Assembly (NCBI GenBank): GCA_004005435.1
Contig: RZWH01000001.1
Coordinates: 62,001 to 126,000 of the forward strand
Origin: Rhodobacteraceae bacterium CCMM004
GTDB lineage: Bacteria > Pseudomonadota > Alphaproteobacteria > Rhodobacterales > Rhodobacteraceae
Direction of reading: 5' to 3'
Length of the DNA: 64,000 bases
Position numbers and translations under genes: made by a program. Shown here piece after piece: positions 7,817-15,351 of this stretch. The notes under the pieces were generated by a model. It was not told the DNA's origin and searched no databases. It saw only the letters and a list, made by a program, of their open reading frames with translations. How positions within the stretch are numbered: position 1 is the stretch's first letter; the number at the start of each line of letters is the position of its first letter.

Positions 7817-9202
7817 TCAGCGCAACCGCGGCACGTTCGCGGCAAAATCGTGCAACGCGGGCGGTTTCGGCCCGCCCGTGGCCCAGTCGATCAGCTCGAC
7901 GGTATGCACCACCGGCACCTCGGTCCCGGTGCCGATCTGCATCATGCAGCCGATGTTGCCCGCCGCGATGATGTCGGGGCGCTTGGCCTCCAGCGTCCGC
8001 ACCTTGCGGTCCTTGAGCTGTTTGGAGATCTCGGGTTGCATCAGGTTGTAGGTCCCCGCCGAGCCGCAGCACAGATGGCTGTCGGCCGGCTCCACCACCT
8101 CGAAACCCGCCCGCTTGAGCAGAGCCTTGGGGTGCCCCTTGATCTGCTGGCCGTGTTGCAGCGAGCAGGCGGCGTGATAGGCGACGCGCAGCGGCCCCTG
8201 CCCTTCGGCCCCGTCCGGCAGGTCCGCGTCGATCCCCGCCACCCCGGCCTTGGCCTCGTTCAGGGTGCCGATGGGGTCGTCGCCCGGCAGGAGGCGCACC
8301 AGGATCTCGCTGACGTCCACCGCCATGTCCGACACCGCCGCAGCGTCCTCGGCCAGGTCGGTGGTGCGCATCATGTGGCCGTAGTCCTTGACCGTCGTGC
8401 CGCAGCCCGAGGTGTTGATGACCACCGCGTCGAGGCCGTCGCCCCGCTTTTCCGCCATCCACGCGCGGATGTTGCGGGCGGCGGCGGCGTGGCTCTCGTC
8501 CTCCTTGCCCATGTGGTGCACCAGCGCCCCGCAGCAGCCCATGCCGCGGGCGATCACCACCTCGCAGCCCAGCCGCCTGAGCACCCGGATCGTGGCGTCG
8601 TTGATGTCGGTGTTCAGCGCCCGCTGGGCGCAGCCTGTCATCAGCGCCACGCGCATCCGCCGGTCGCCCATCGCCGGGAACACCTGCGGGTCGTCGTTGC
8701 GGCTGACCGGGGGGATGGTCTTTGGCGCCATCTCTAGCATCGCCCTGAGCCGCGCGTCGGGCATCAGCCGGGCAAAGGGGCGGCCCATCTTGGCGCCGAG
8801 CAGCGCCAGCCGGAACCGCATCGGATAGGGCAGGATCCGCGCCAGCGTCCAGCGCAGCAGGCGCTCCATCGGCGGGCGGCGATAGGTCCTCTCGATATGG
8901 GCGCGGGCGTGATCGACCAGGTGCATGTAGTGCACGCCCGAGGGACACGTGGTCATGCAGGCCAGGCAGGACAGGCAGCGGTCGATATGCTTGACCGTCT
9001 TGGCGTCCGCCGGGCGGTCGTTCTCCAGCATGTCCTTGATCAGGTAGATGCGGCCGCGGGGGCTGTCCAACTCGTCGCCCAGCACCTGATAGGTCGGGCA
9101 GGTCGCCGTGCAGAACCCGCAATGCACGCAGGCGCGCAGGACCTCGTTCGACCGCGCCGTCGCCGGGTCCTGCAACTGTTCGGGGGTAAACGTCGTCTGC
9201 AT
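7817..9202 (-). CDS. glcF: Glycolate oxidase iron-sulfur subunit GlcF
   Basis: Electron-transfer subunit of the membrane-associated glycolate dehydrogenase GlcDEF, 461 residues. Two 4Fe-4S binding cysteine clusters are visible near the N-terminus (CVHCGFCTATCPTYQ and CLSCLACMTTCPSGVHY). Two CCG-type domains follow (GCCGALVHHMG and DSHLCCGSAGTYN), which ligate a further cluster or haem-like centre in this family. It is the last gene of the glcD-glcE-glcF run, 16 bases after glcE. Length matches the family. Confidence 0.95.
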   Translation of the reverse strand: MQTTFTPEQLQDPATARSNEVLRACVHCGFCTATCPTYQVLGDELDSPRGRIYLIKDMLENDRPADAKTVKHIDRCLSCLACMTTCPSGVHYMHLVDHARAHIERTYRRPPMERLLRWTLARILPYPMRFRLALLGAKMGRPFARLMPDARLRAMLEMAPKTIPPVSRNDDPQVFPAMGDRRMRVALMTGCAQRALNTDINDATIRVLRRLGCEVVIARGMGCCGALVHHMGKEDESHAAAARNIRAWMAEKRGDGLDAVVINTSGCGTTVKDYGHMMRTTDLAEDAAAVSDMAVDVSEILVRLLPGDDPIGTLNEAKAGVAGIDADLPDGAEGQGPLRVAYHAACSLQHGQQIKGHPKALLKRAGFEVVEPADSHLCCGSAGTYNLMQPEISKQLKDRKVRTLEAKRPDIIAAGNIGCMMQIGTGTEVPVVHTVELIDWATGGPKPPALHDFAANVPRLR

Positions 9203-9218
9203 CTCGGCCCTTTCGCGC

Positions 9219-10325
9219 TCAGGCGTCCACGGCGGCGGGCGAGAACAGCCCGCGCGGATCGAACTTGGCCCTCAGCCCGCGGCTGAGGGCGGCGACGGCG
9301 GGCGCCTCCGGCGGCAGTGTGCCGAGGCGGGCGTGGGTCTCGGGCGCGGCGCGCACCAGCGTCGCGTGGCCCGCGATGCCCTCCAGCCGCGCGCGCAGGT
9401 CCGTCCCGGGCGCGACACCGGCCCAGATCAGACCGCCGCCCCAGTCCAAGAGCAGCCGCGCACCCGACAGCCGCGCCGCCACGTCCGGCGCCGCCGAGGG
9501 CCGCACCGACAGGCGCCACACGTCCTCGTCCGTCCCGGCAAAGGCCTCGGCGTCGCGGATGCCGCGCCACAGGCCCGCCTCCTCCACCGTCGCCGCGGTC
9601 CCGTAGCGCGCCAGCCGCCGGGTCAGTTGCTCGGCGCGGTAGGCGACCGACGACTCGAACCCCTCCAGCCGCAGGAGCGTCGCGCCGTCGCCCGGCAGGT
9701 GCGCCGCGCCCGTCACCTCGAACGGAGAGCCCAGCGCCGCCGACATCGCCGCGACGGCCGTGCCGACGTCCAGCCCGTCCAGCCGCAGGGTCGCCGTCGC
9801 CGCCACGTCGGGCAGCACCTTGAACGCCACCTCGGTCAGCACGCCCAGCGTCCCGCGGCTCCCGGCCAGCAGCTTGACCAGGTCGTAGCCGGTGACGTTC
9901 TTCATCACCCGGCCGCCGTTCTTGACCACGGTGCCGGTGCCGTCCACGAACCGCACGCCCAGCAGGAAATCGCGGCACGCCCCCACCTGCACCCGGCGCG
10001 GCCCCGACACGTTCATCGCCACCACGCCGCCGATGGTCGGTGTCCCCTCGGTGCCCATCAGCGCACGGTGGTCCATCGGCTCGAAGGCGAGGCGCTGGTT
10101 CTCGGCGGCCAGGGCGGCCTCCAGATCGGCCACCGGCGTCCCCGCCGCCGCCACCACGGTCAGCGCCCCGGGCTCATACAGCGAGATGCCCATCAGCCCC
10201 GCCACCGACAGCCCGCCGCCCGGACCCGTCGCCGCGCCCCGCGTCCCGCCACCCTGCACGCGCAGGGGGCCTGTGGCCTCCCGCACAGCCGCGGCCAGGT
10301 CGCCTTCGCTCTCCGGGCGGATCAC
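9219..10325 (-). CDS. glcE: Glycolate oxidase FAD-binding subunit GlcE
   Basis: FAD-binding subunit of the GlcDEF glycolate dehydrogenase, 368 residues. The N-terminal half carries the FAD-binding type 4 pattern (GPLRVQGGGTRGAATGPGGG and EGTPTIGGVVAMNVSGPRRV), and GGRVMKNVTGYDLVKLLAGS is the conserved GlcE segment. It starts with GTG at 10325. That GTG overlaps the TGA of a 9-residue mini-ORF (GTGA), so translation may be coupled to it. It sits between glcD and glcF, separated from glcD by a hairpin repeat. Confidence 0.94.
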   Translation of the reverse strand: MIRPESEGDLAAAVREATGPLRVQGGGTRGAATGPGGGLSVAGLMGISLYEPGALTVVAAAGTPVADLEAALAAENQRLAFEPMDHRALMGTEGTPTIGGVVAMNVSGPRRVQVGACRDFLLGVRFVDGTGTVVKNGGRVMKNVTGYDLVKLLAGSRGTLGVLTEVAFKVLPDVAATATLRLDGLDVGTAVAAMSAALGSPFEVTGAAHLPGDGATLLRLEGFESSVAYRAEQLTRRLARYGTAATVEEAGLWRGIRDAEAFAGTDEDVWRLSVRPSAAPDVAARLSGARLLLDWGGGLIWAGVAPGTDLRARLEGIAGHATLVRAAPETHARLGTLPPEAPAVAALSRGLRAKFDPRGLFSPAAVDA

Positions 10326-10351
10326 TGCCGCCCCCGCATCTCGCGCGTCAT
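10322..10351 (-). other. Nine-residue mini-ORF coupled to glcE
   Basis: ATG at 10351 opens a frame coding MTREMRGRQ, whose TGA overlaps the GTG start of glcE. The mini-ORF has AAGGAAAG (the end of the upstream repeat element) just upstream, which could serve as its ribosome binding site, while the glcE GTG has none of its own. This suggests that the repeat supplies translation initiation for glcE by re-initiation. No function for the peptide is implied. Confidence 0.35.
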
Positions 10352-10355
10352 GCCA

Positions 10356-10413
10356 ACTTTCCTTGTCAAATATCCTGGGGGAGGCCCCGGGAGGGGCCGG
10401 GGGCGAAGCCCCC
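10356..10413 (-). repeat. Hairpin/AAATATCC intergenic element, copy 1
   Basis: Lies directly after the glcD stop. On the minus strand it reads: a perfect hairpin (GGGGGC-TTC-GCCCCC), a second G/C palindrome (GGCCCC/GGGGCC), a C-run, then GGATATTTGACAAGGAAAG. The same order is found at 15258-15321, 25187-25248 and 59390-59446, each time just 3' of a stop codon and in the orientation of that gene. It may be a processing or attenuation element between glcD and glcE. Confidence 0.7.
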
Positions 10414-11852
10414 TACTCCGCCGCCATCCGCCGCGCCTCGCTCACGGGCAGCGGAAACACTTTCGCCGGGTTGAGGAGCCACGAGGGATCGAACACGTCC
10501 TTGACCCGCATCTGCGCCTCCATGTCCTCGGGGGTGAACTGGTCGCCCATCAGATCGCGCTTTTCCACGCCCACCCCGTGCTCGCCGGTCAGGCAGCCGC
10601 CCACCTCGACGCACAGGCGCAGGATGTCCGCCCCCAGCGCCTCGCATTTCTCCAGGTCGCCGGGCGTGTTGGCGTCGAACAGGATCAGCGGATGCATGTT
10701 GCCGTCGCCCGCGTGAAAGACGTTGGCCACCTCCAGGCCATAGCCCTCCGACATCTCGCGGATGCGGCCCAGGACGCGGGGCAGCTCGCTGACCGGGATC
10801 GTGCCGTCGAGGCACATATAGTCGTTGATCTGGCCCATGGCGCCAAAGGCCGACTTGCGGCCCAGCCAGATGCGCGCGCTTTCCTCGGCCGACTGGCTCT
10901 CGCGCAGCTCGACGGGATCGTGGCGGCGGGCGATCTGCAGGATCACGCCCAGCTGCTCGTCGATCTCGGCCGGGCTGCCCTCGACCTCGACGATCAACAG
11001 CGCCTCGCAGTCGGGATAGCCCGCCTTGGCAAACGCCTCGGTGGCGCGGATGCAGGGGCGGTCCATAAACTCGATGGCGACGGGCAGGACGCCGGCCTTG
11101 ATGATGTCGCTGACACAGGCGCCCGCCACCTCGTTGCTGTCGAAACCCATCAGCACCGGCCGCGCGCCCTCGGGCTTGGGCAGGATCCTGAGCGTCGCCT
11201 CGGTCACGACGCCCAGCTGCCCCTCGCTGCCGCAGACCACGCCCAAGAGATCCAGGCCGCCCGCGTCCATGTGCCCGCCGCCCAGCTCGACCACGGTGCC
11301 GTCCATCAGCACCATCGTCACGCCGAGCAGGTTGTTGGTGGTGACGCCGTATTTGAGGCAATGCGCCCCGCCCGAGTTCATCGCCACGTTCCCGGCGATG
11401 GCGCAGGCCAGCTGCGACGACGGGTCGGGCGCGTAGAACCAGCCGTCCTCCTCCACCGCGCCGGTGACGGACAGGTTCGTGCGTCCCGCCTGCACCCGGA
11501 TGATGCGGTCGGGATAGGACACGTCCAGCACGTCGGTCAGCCGCGCCACGCCCAGGATGACGCTGTCGGCGGTGGGCAGCGCGCCGCCCGCCAGCGACGT
11601 GCCCGAGCCGCGCGGCACCACCGGCACCCCTGCCGCGTGGCAGATGCGCAGGACGTCCGCGACCTCCTCGGTCGTGGCCGGCAGGACCACGGCCAGCGGC
11701 GGGCACTTGTAGGCGGTGAGCGCGTCGCACTCGTAGGCGCGGAGCTGCGCGGGATCGTGGATCACCGCGTCCCGGGGCAGCACCTCGGCGAGGCGGGTCA
11801 CCAGTCGCGCCTTGTCCGCCACCACCGCGGCGTCGGGAACGGGCATCTCCAT
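10413..11852 (-). CDS. glcD: Glycolate oxidase catalytic subunit GlcD
   Basis: FAD-linked oxidase of 479 residues that converts glycolate (and often D-lactate) to glyoxylate. FAD-binding type 4 domain: VLPATTEEVADVLRICHAAG, VVPRGSGTSLAGGALP and GNVAMNSGGAHCLKYGVTTN; the C-terminal FAD-oxidase domain holds VFHAGDGNMHPLILFD and TGEHGVGVEKRDLM. Four ATGs sit close together at the start; I chose 11852 because the GGGGAGG upstream is then six bases away (11858 would be too close). The region upstream contains an AT-rich stretch (AATTGGTAAGAAGATATAAC) that probably holds the promoter. Confidence 0.95.
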   Translation of the reverse strand: MEMPVPDAAVVADKARLVTRLAEVLPRDAVIHDPAQLRAYECDALTAYKCPPLAVVLPATTEEVADVLRICHAAGVPVVPRGSGTSLAGGALPTADSVILGVARLTDVLDVSYPDRIIRVQAGRTNLSVTGAVEEDGWFYAPDPSSQLACAIAGNVAMNSGGAHCLKYGVTTNNLLGVTMVLMDGTVVELGGGHMDAGGLDLLGVVCGSEGQLGVVTEATLRILPKPEGARPVLMGFDSNEVAGACVSDIIKAGVLPVAIEFMDRPCIRATEAFAKAGYPDCEALLIVEVEGSPAEIDEQLGVILQIARRHDPVELRESQSAEESARIWLGRKSAFGAMGQINDYMCLDGTIPVSELPRVLGRIREMSEGYGLEVANVFHAGDGNMHPLILFDANTPGDLEKCEALGADILRLCVEVGGCLTGEHGVGVEKRDLMGDQFTPEDMEAQMRVKDVFDPSWLLNPAKVFPLPVSEARRMAAE

Positions 11853-11989
11853 CATCATCCTCCCCGATGAATTGGTAAGAAGATATAACCAATTTCTCGG
11901 AGATGGCAAGCCAGACCGGGCCGGCACTCGGGGTTTCCGGCCCGGGCCGGTCGTGGCATCCTGTCGCGACCCCGCCCCCGGAGCCCCCC

Positions 11990-12346
11990 ATGCCCCTTCG
12001 CACGACGCTGTTTCTGATGCTCTCCCCCACGCTCGCCGCCGCCGACCCGGCCACCGTCGAGACGATCGAGGCACGCCCAGGCGCCGACGGCTGGACGGTC
12101 TCCGTCACGCTCCGCCACGGCGACACGGGGTGGGACGACTATGCCGACGGTTGGCGGGTGGAGGCGCCTGACGGCACGGTGCTCGGCACCCGCACGCTCC
12201 TGCACCCGCATGTGGACGAACAGCCGTTCACCCGCTCGCTCTCCGGCGTCGCCATCCCCGACGACCTGGCCGAGGTTCGCATCCGCACCTCCAGCAGCCC
12301 CGAAGGCTGGGAGGAAGGCACGACTCCCTTCACCCTGCCGCGCTAG
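11990..12346 (+). CDS. Small exported protein, unknown
   Basis: 118 residues with a short signal peptide (TTLFLMLSPTLAAADP, cleavage likely after LAAA) and a predicted beta-rich periplasmic body (DGWTVSVTLRHGDTGWDDYADG, LSGVAIPDDLAEVRIRTSSS). No cysteine, metal or catalytic motif is visible. Its stop lies 17 bases inside the end of the convergent TerC gene. I know proteins like this as conserved hypothetical genes in Rhodobacterales but no function. Confidence 0.72.
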   Translation: MPLRTTLFLMLSPTLAAADPATVETIEARPGADGWTVSVTLRHGDTGWDDYADGWRVEAPDGTVLGTRTLLHPHVDEQPFTRSLSGVAIPDDLAEVRIRTSSSPEGWEEGTTPFTLPR

Positions 12347-13124
12347 CGCGCCCGCGCCGCGCCAGCGCGCGCGCCTTGCGGCGCCGCATCAGCATGTTCA
12401 GCCCCTCGACGCTCGCGGCGAATGCCATGGCCGAATAGATGTAGCCCTTGGGCACGTGGCGGCCGAAGCCGTCGGCGATCAGCACCATGCCGATCATCAT
12501 CAGGAACGCCAGCGCCAGCATGACCACAGTGGGGTTGTCGTTGACAAAGCGCATGACCGGCCCCGCGGCGGCGAACATCACGGCCACCGCGACGATGACG
12601 GCGGCATACATGATCGGCAGTTCGTTGGTCATGCCGATGGCCGTCAGGATGCTGTCGATGGAGAACACCGCGTCCAGCGCCACGATCTGCGCGATGGCGC
12701 CGCCGAGGCTCAGCGCGACGCTCGGCCCGCCGTCGTGGGCCTGTCCCGCGGTCGTGACCTTGTGGTGAATCTCCTGCGTGGCCTTGATCACCAGGAACAC
12801 GCCGCCGCCGATCAGGATCAGGTCGCGCCACGAAAACGCCGTCTCGAAGGTCGGCTCGCCATGCGCCCCGGGCCCGCCGGTGATGCCGAGGTCGAAGACC
12901 GGTGCCGTCAGCCCGACGATCCAGGCGATCCCCGCCAGCAGGATCAGCCGCAAGACCAGCGCAAGCCCGATCCCCACCTGCCGCGCGATCTTGGCCTGCC
13001 GCTCCGGCAGCTTGCCCGCGACGATGGAGATGAAGATCAGGTTGTCGATGCCCAGGACGATTTCCAGCGTCACCAGGGCGAGAAACGCCGCCCAGGCCTC
13101 AGGCGACGCGAGTAGGTCCAGCAT
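12330..13124 (-). CDS. TerC family integral membrane protein
   Basis: Multi-pass inner-membrane protein of 264 residues. Family features: the LEIVLGIDNLIFISIVAGKL segment in the first helix pair and ALDAVFSIDSILTAIGMT in the second half, each carrying the paired acidic residues thought to form the ion site. TerC-family proteins export manganese or act in tellurite resistance and in loading metal onto exported enzymes. This is the TerC/YgdQ-like type with a cytoplasmic C-terminal tail rich in Arg (RRRKARALARRGR). A second paralogue lies at 49395-50225. Confidence 0.88.
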   Translation of the reverse strand: MLDLLASPEAWAAFLALVTLEIVLGIDNLIFISIVAGKLPERQAKIARQVGIGLALVLRLILLAGIAWIVGLTAPVFDLGITGGPGAHGEPTFETAFSWRDLILIGGGVFLVIKATQEIHHKVTTAGQAHDGGPSVALSLGGAIAQIVALDAVFSIDSILTAIGMTNELPIMYAAVIVAVAVMFAAAGPVMRFVNDNPTVVMLALAFLMMIGMVLIADGFGRHVPKGYIYSAMAFAASVEGLNMLMRRRKARALARRGRASAAG

Positions 13125-13196
13125 GGCGGAGGCTCCTGCGGTCGAGTGTCGCAGTGAGAACCGCCGCGCGGCCCCTGCGGTTCCCGGTGCCGCGGC

Positions 13197-15242
13197 TCAG
13201 CGCCGTCCTTCGCGCAGCCAGGCACCCACGCTAAGGAGCGCCGCCAGGAGCAGGAACAGCCACGCCGGCACCAGGGGGATGACGCTCACGTCGGCGGTGC
13301 GATAGGCCGCGCGCGGGGTGATCCCGATCCAGCCGCGCCCCGCCGCAGGGCGCCCCTCGCGGACCATGCGCAGGTCCGGGGCGCCGTCCGACAGCGCCAG
13401 TGTCCCGCCCCTGAGCGCCGCCACCGCGGGGCTCAGCAGCGCGCCCGACGCGACCGTCTCCTCGAACTCCCGCGGGGCGGACGGCCCCAGCGCGATGACC
13501 GTCTCGCGGTCGCCCTCGCGCAGGCGGTACAGACCGATCTCGGGGCCCGTGACCTCGGCGACGAAGCGGCCCGGCGCCACCTCGTCCAAGGGCACCACCG
13601 TCACCGTGCCGTCGGGCGCCGTCACTTCGACGTCGCCCACGCTCTCGGCCAGCGTGCGCCGCTCGATGGTCATGGTCTGGCCCTCGGCGGTGGCGTCCAG
13701 CGCCTCCTCGTCCAACTCGGGCTCTTTCATCATCCAGTGCGCCAGCCGCCGGAGCAGCTCCAACTGCGGGCCGCCGCCCTCGTAGCCGCGGGTCCAGAGC
13801 CAGGCGTGGTCGGATCCGAGAAGCGCCACGCGCCCCTCGCCCACCCGGTCGAGCACCAGCAGAGGCGTGTCGTCGATCCCCTGCATCACCACCTGCCCGC
13901 CCCCCGGCGCCAGCTCGATCTGGCGGAACCAGCGGCCCCAGTCGGGATCGGCGCCGCCGCCGTCCAGCCCTTGCGTCACCGGGTGCCGCGCACCGATGTC
14001 CGTCAGGCGTGGCACGAACCCCTCCTCGAACACCCGCGACGTCGGCGCCGAGGGCAGGACGTCGCCCAGGGGCGAGCGGGACAGGGATGCCGCGGTGGCG
14101 AAATCCGGCCCGGCGGCGATCAGCACCGCGCCGCCGTCCTCCACATATTGCCGGACGTTGTCGAGATAGAGGGCCGGCAGGATACCCCGCCGCTTGTAGC
14201 GGTCGAAGACGATCAGGTCGAACTCGTCGATCTTGTCGAGGAACAGCTCGCGGGTGGGAAAGGCGATGAGGCTCAACTCGTCCACCGGCACCCCGTCCTG
14301 CTTTTCCGGCGGGCGCAGGATGGTGAAGTGCACCAGATCGACGCTGGAGTCCGACTTGAGCAGGTTGCGCCAGGTGCGCTCGCCCGGATGCGGCTCGCCC
14401 GAGACGAGGAGCACGCGCAGGCGGTCGCGCACGCCGTTGATCTGCACCACGGCGGCGTTGTTGCGGTCGGTCAGCTCGCCCTCGGCCACGGGCGTGGCGA
14501 ACTGGATGACGTTACGCCCACCATGGTCCAGCGTCACCGGCAGGTCCATGTCGCGCCCCACCGGCACGCGGAACGTCTGAGGATCGCCGCCGTCGACGGC
14601 AATGGACAGATCCACCTGCCCCACGCCCGGTCCCGCCCCCTGATCCTCGACCCTCAGCGTCAGCGTCACCGGCTCGCCGATGATGGCGAAGGCGGGGGCG
14701 TTGGTGACCACCAGCCGCCGGTCCCAGTCCCCCGGCCGCCCGGTGAGGAGGAGATGCAGAGGCGCGGGTAGGTCCGGTGCCCGCTCCACGTCGTGCAGCC
14801 GCCCGTCGCTGAGCAGGATCGCCCCGGCCAGGCGCGCCCGCGGCACCTCGGCCACCGCCTCGCTCAGCGCGGTCATCAACAGGGTGCCGCCGTCGCCCGG
14901 CCCGTCGCCCAGCCGCGCCACCCGCAGCTCCACGTTCTCCAAACCTGCGATCTCGGCCTCGATGGCCGCCACCGCCTCGGCCACCTGCGCCTCGCGGTCG
15001 GAAATGCGCTGGCTCGCGCTCTCGTCCACGACCAGCACCACCACATCGCTCAGCGCCGTGCGGTCCTCGCGTTGCAGCGACGGGTTCAGCACCGCCGCCA
15101 GCACCGCCACCGCCGCCAGCGCGCGCAGGCCCCACCCCGGCAGCCGCCGCCACAGCGCCAGCCCAACCGCCGCCACGGCCAGTGCCACAGCCGCCCACAC
15201 CGCCGCCCACGGCACCAGGGGGTCGAAGATCACGCTGTCCAC
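13197..15242 (-). CDS. Membrane-anchored VWA/amidotransferase-like protein of the MoxR cluster
   Basis: 681 residues. Two N-terminal helices (AVWAAVALAVAAVGLALW and LRALAAVAVLAAVLNPSL) lead into a domain beginning VVVLVVDESASQRISDREAQ, resembling a VWA fold but with DESAS in place of DxSxS. A Rossmann-like part follows (LIVFDRYKRRGILPALYLD), similar to class I amidotransferase-like domains without the catalytic Cys. The C-terminus has one more helix (PLVPAWLFLLLAALLSVG). It is the last gene of the MoxR-DUF58-DUF4159 run in the group. Start is GTG at 15242, preceded by GGGAG. Exact role unknown; probably part of the same membrane complex as its neighbours. Confidence 0.78.
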   Translation of the reverse strand: MDSVIFDPLVPWAAVWAAVALAVAAVGLALWRRLPGWGLRALAAVAVLAAVLNPSLQREDRTALSDVVVLVVDESASQRISDREAQVAEAVAAIEAEIAGLENVELRVARLGDGPGDGGTLLMTALSEAVAEVPRARLAGAILLSDGRLHDVERAPDLPAPLHLLLTGRPGDWDRRLVVTNAPAFAIIGEPVTLTLRVEDQGAGPGVGQVDLSIAVDGGDPQTFRVPVGRDMDLPVTLDHGGRNVIQFATPVAEGELTDRNNAAVVQINGVRDRLRVLLVSGEPHPGERTWRNLLKSDSSVDLVHFTILRPPEKQDGVPVDELSLIAFPTRELFLDKIDEFDLIVFDRYKRRGILPALYLDNVRQYVEDGGAVLIAAGPDFATAASLSRSPLGDVLPSAPTSRVFEEGFVPRLTDIGARHPVTQGLDGGGADPDWGRWFRQIELAPGGGQVVMQGIDDTPLLVLDRVGEGRVALLGSDHAWLWTRGYEGGGPQLELLRRLAHWMMKEPELDEEALDATAEGQTMTIERRTLAESVGDVEVTAPDGTVTVVPLDEVAPGRFVAEVTGPEIGLYRLREGDRETVIALGPSAPREFEETVASGALLSPAVAALRGGTLALSDGAPDLRMVREGRPAAGRGWIGITPRAAYRTADVSVIPLVPAWLFLLLAALLSVGAWLREGRR

Positions 15243-15257
15243 GAGGCCGCTCCCAAA

Positions 15258-15321
15258 ATCTTTCCTTCGAAATATCCTCGGGGGGGCCTGCCGCAGGCAG
15301 GCGGGGGGCAGACAGCCCCCC
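15258..15321 (-). repeat. Hairpin/AAATATCC intergenic element, copy 2
   Basis: Lies between the DUF4159 gene and its downstream partner, just after the stop of the former. On the minus strand: GGGGGGCTGTCTGCCCCCC hairpin, a GCCTGC/GCAGGC palindrome, a run of C, then GAGGATATTTCGAAGGAAAG. It differs from copy 1 mainly in the loops and in TTTCGA for TTTGAC. Confidence 0.7.
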
Positions 15322-15351
15322 TCCCCGGGCGCAGAAGAGCCGGACCCACGT

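Noticed and set aside
9108-11870. 920-codon plus-strand frame opposite glcDEF
   Set aside because: Lies antisense to three confidently identified glycolate oxidase genes.
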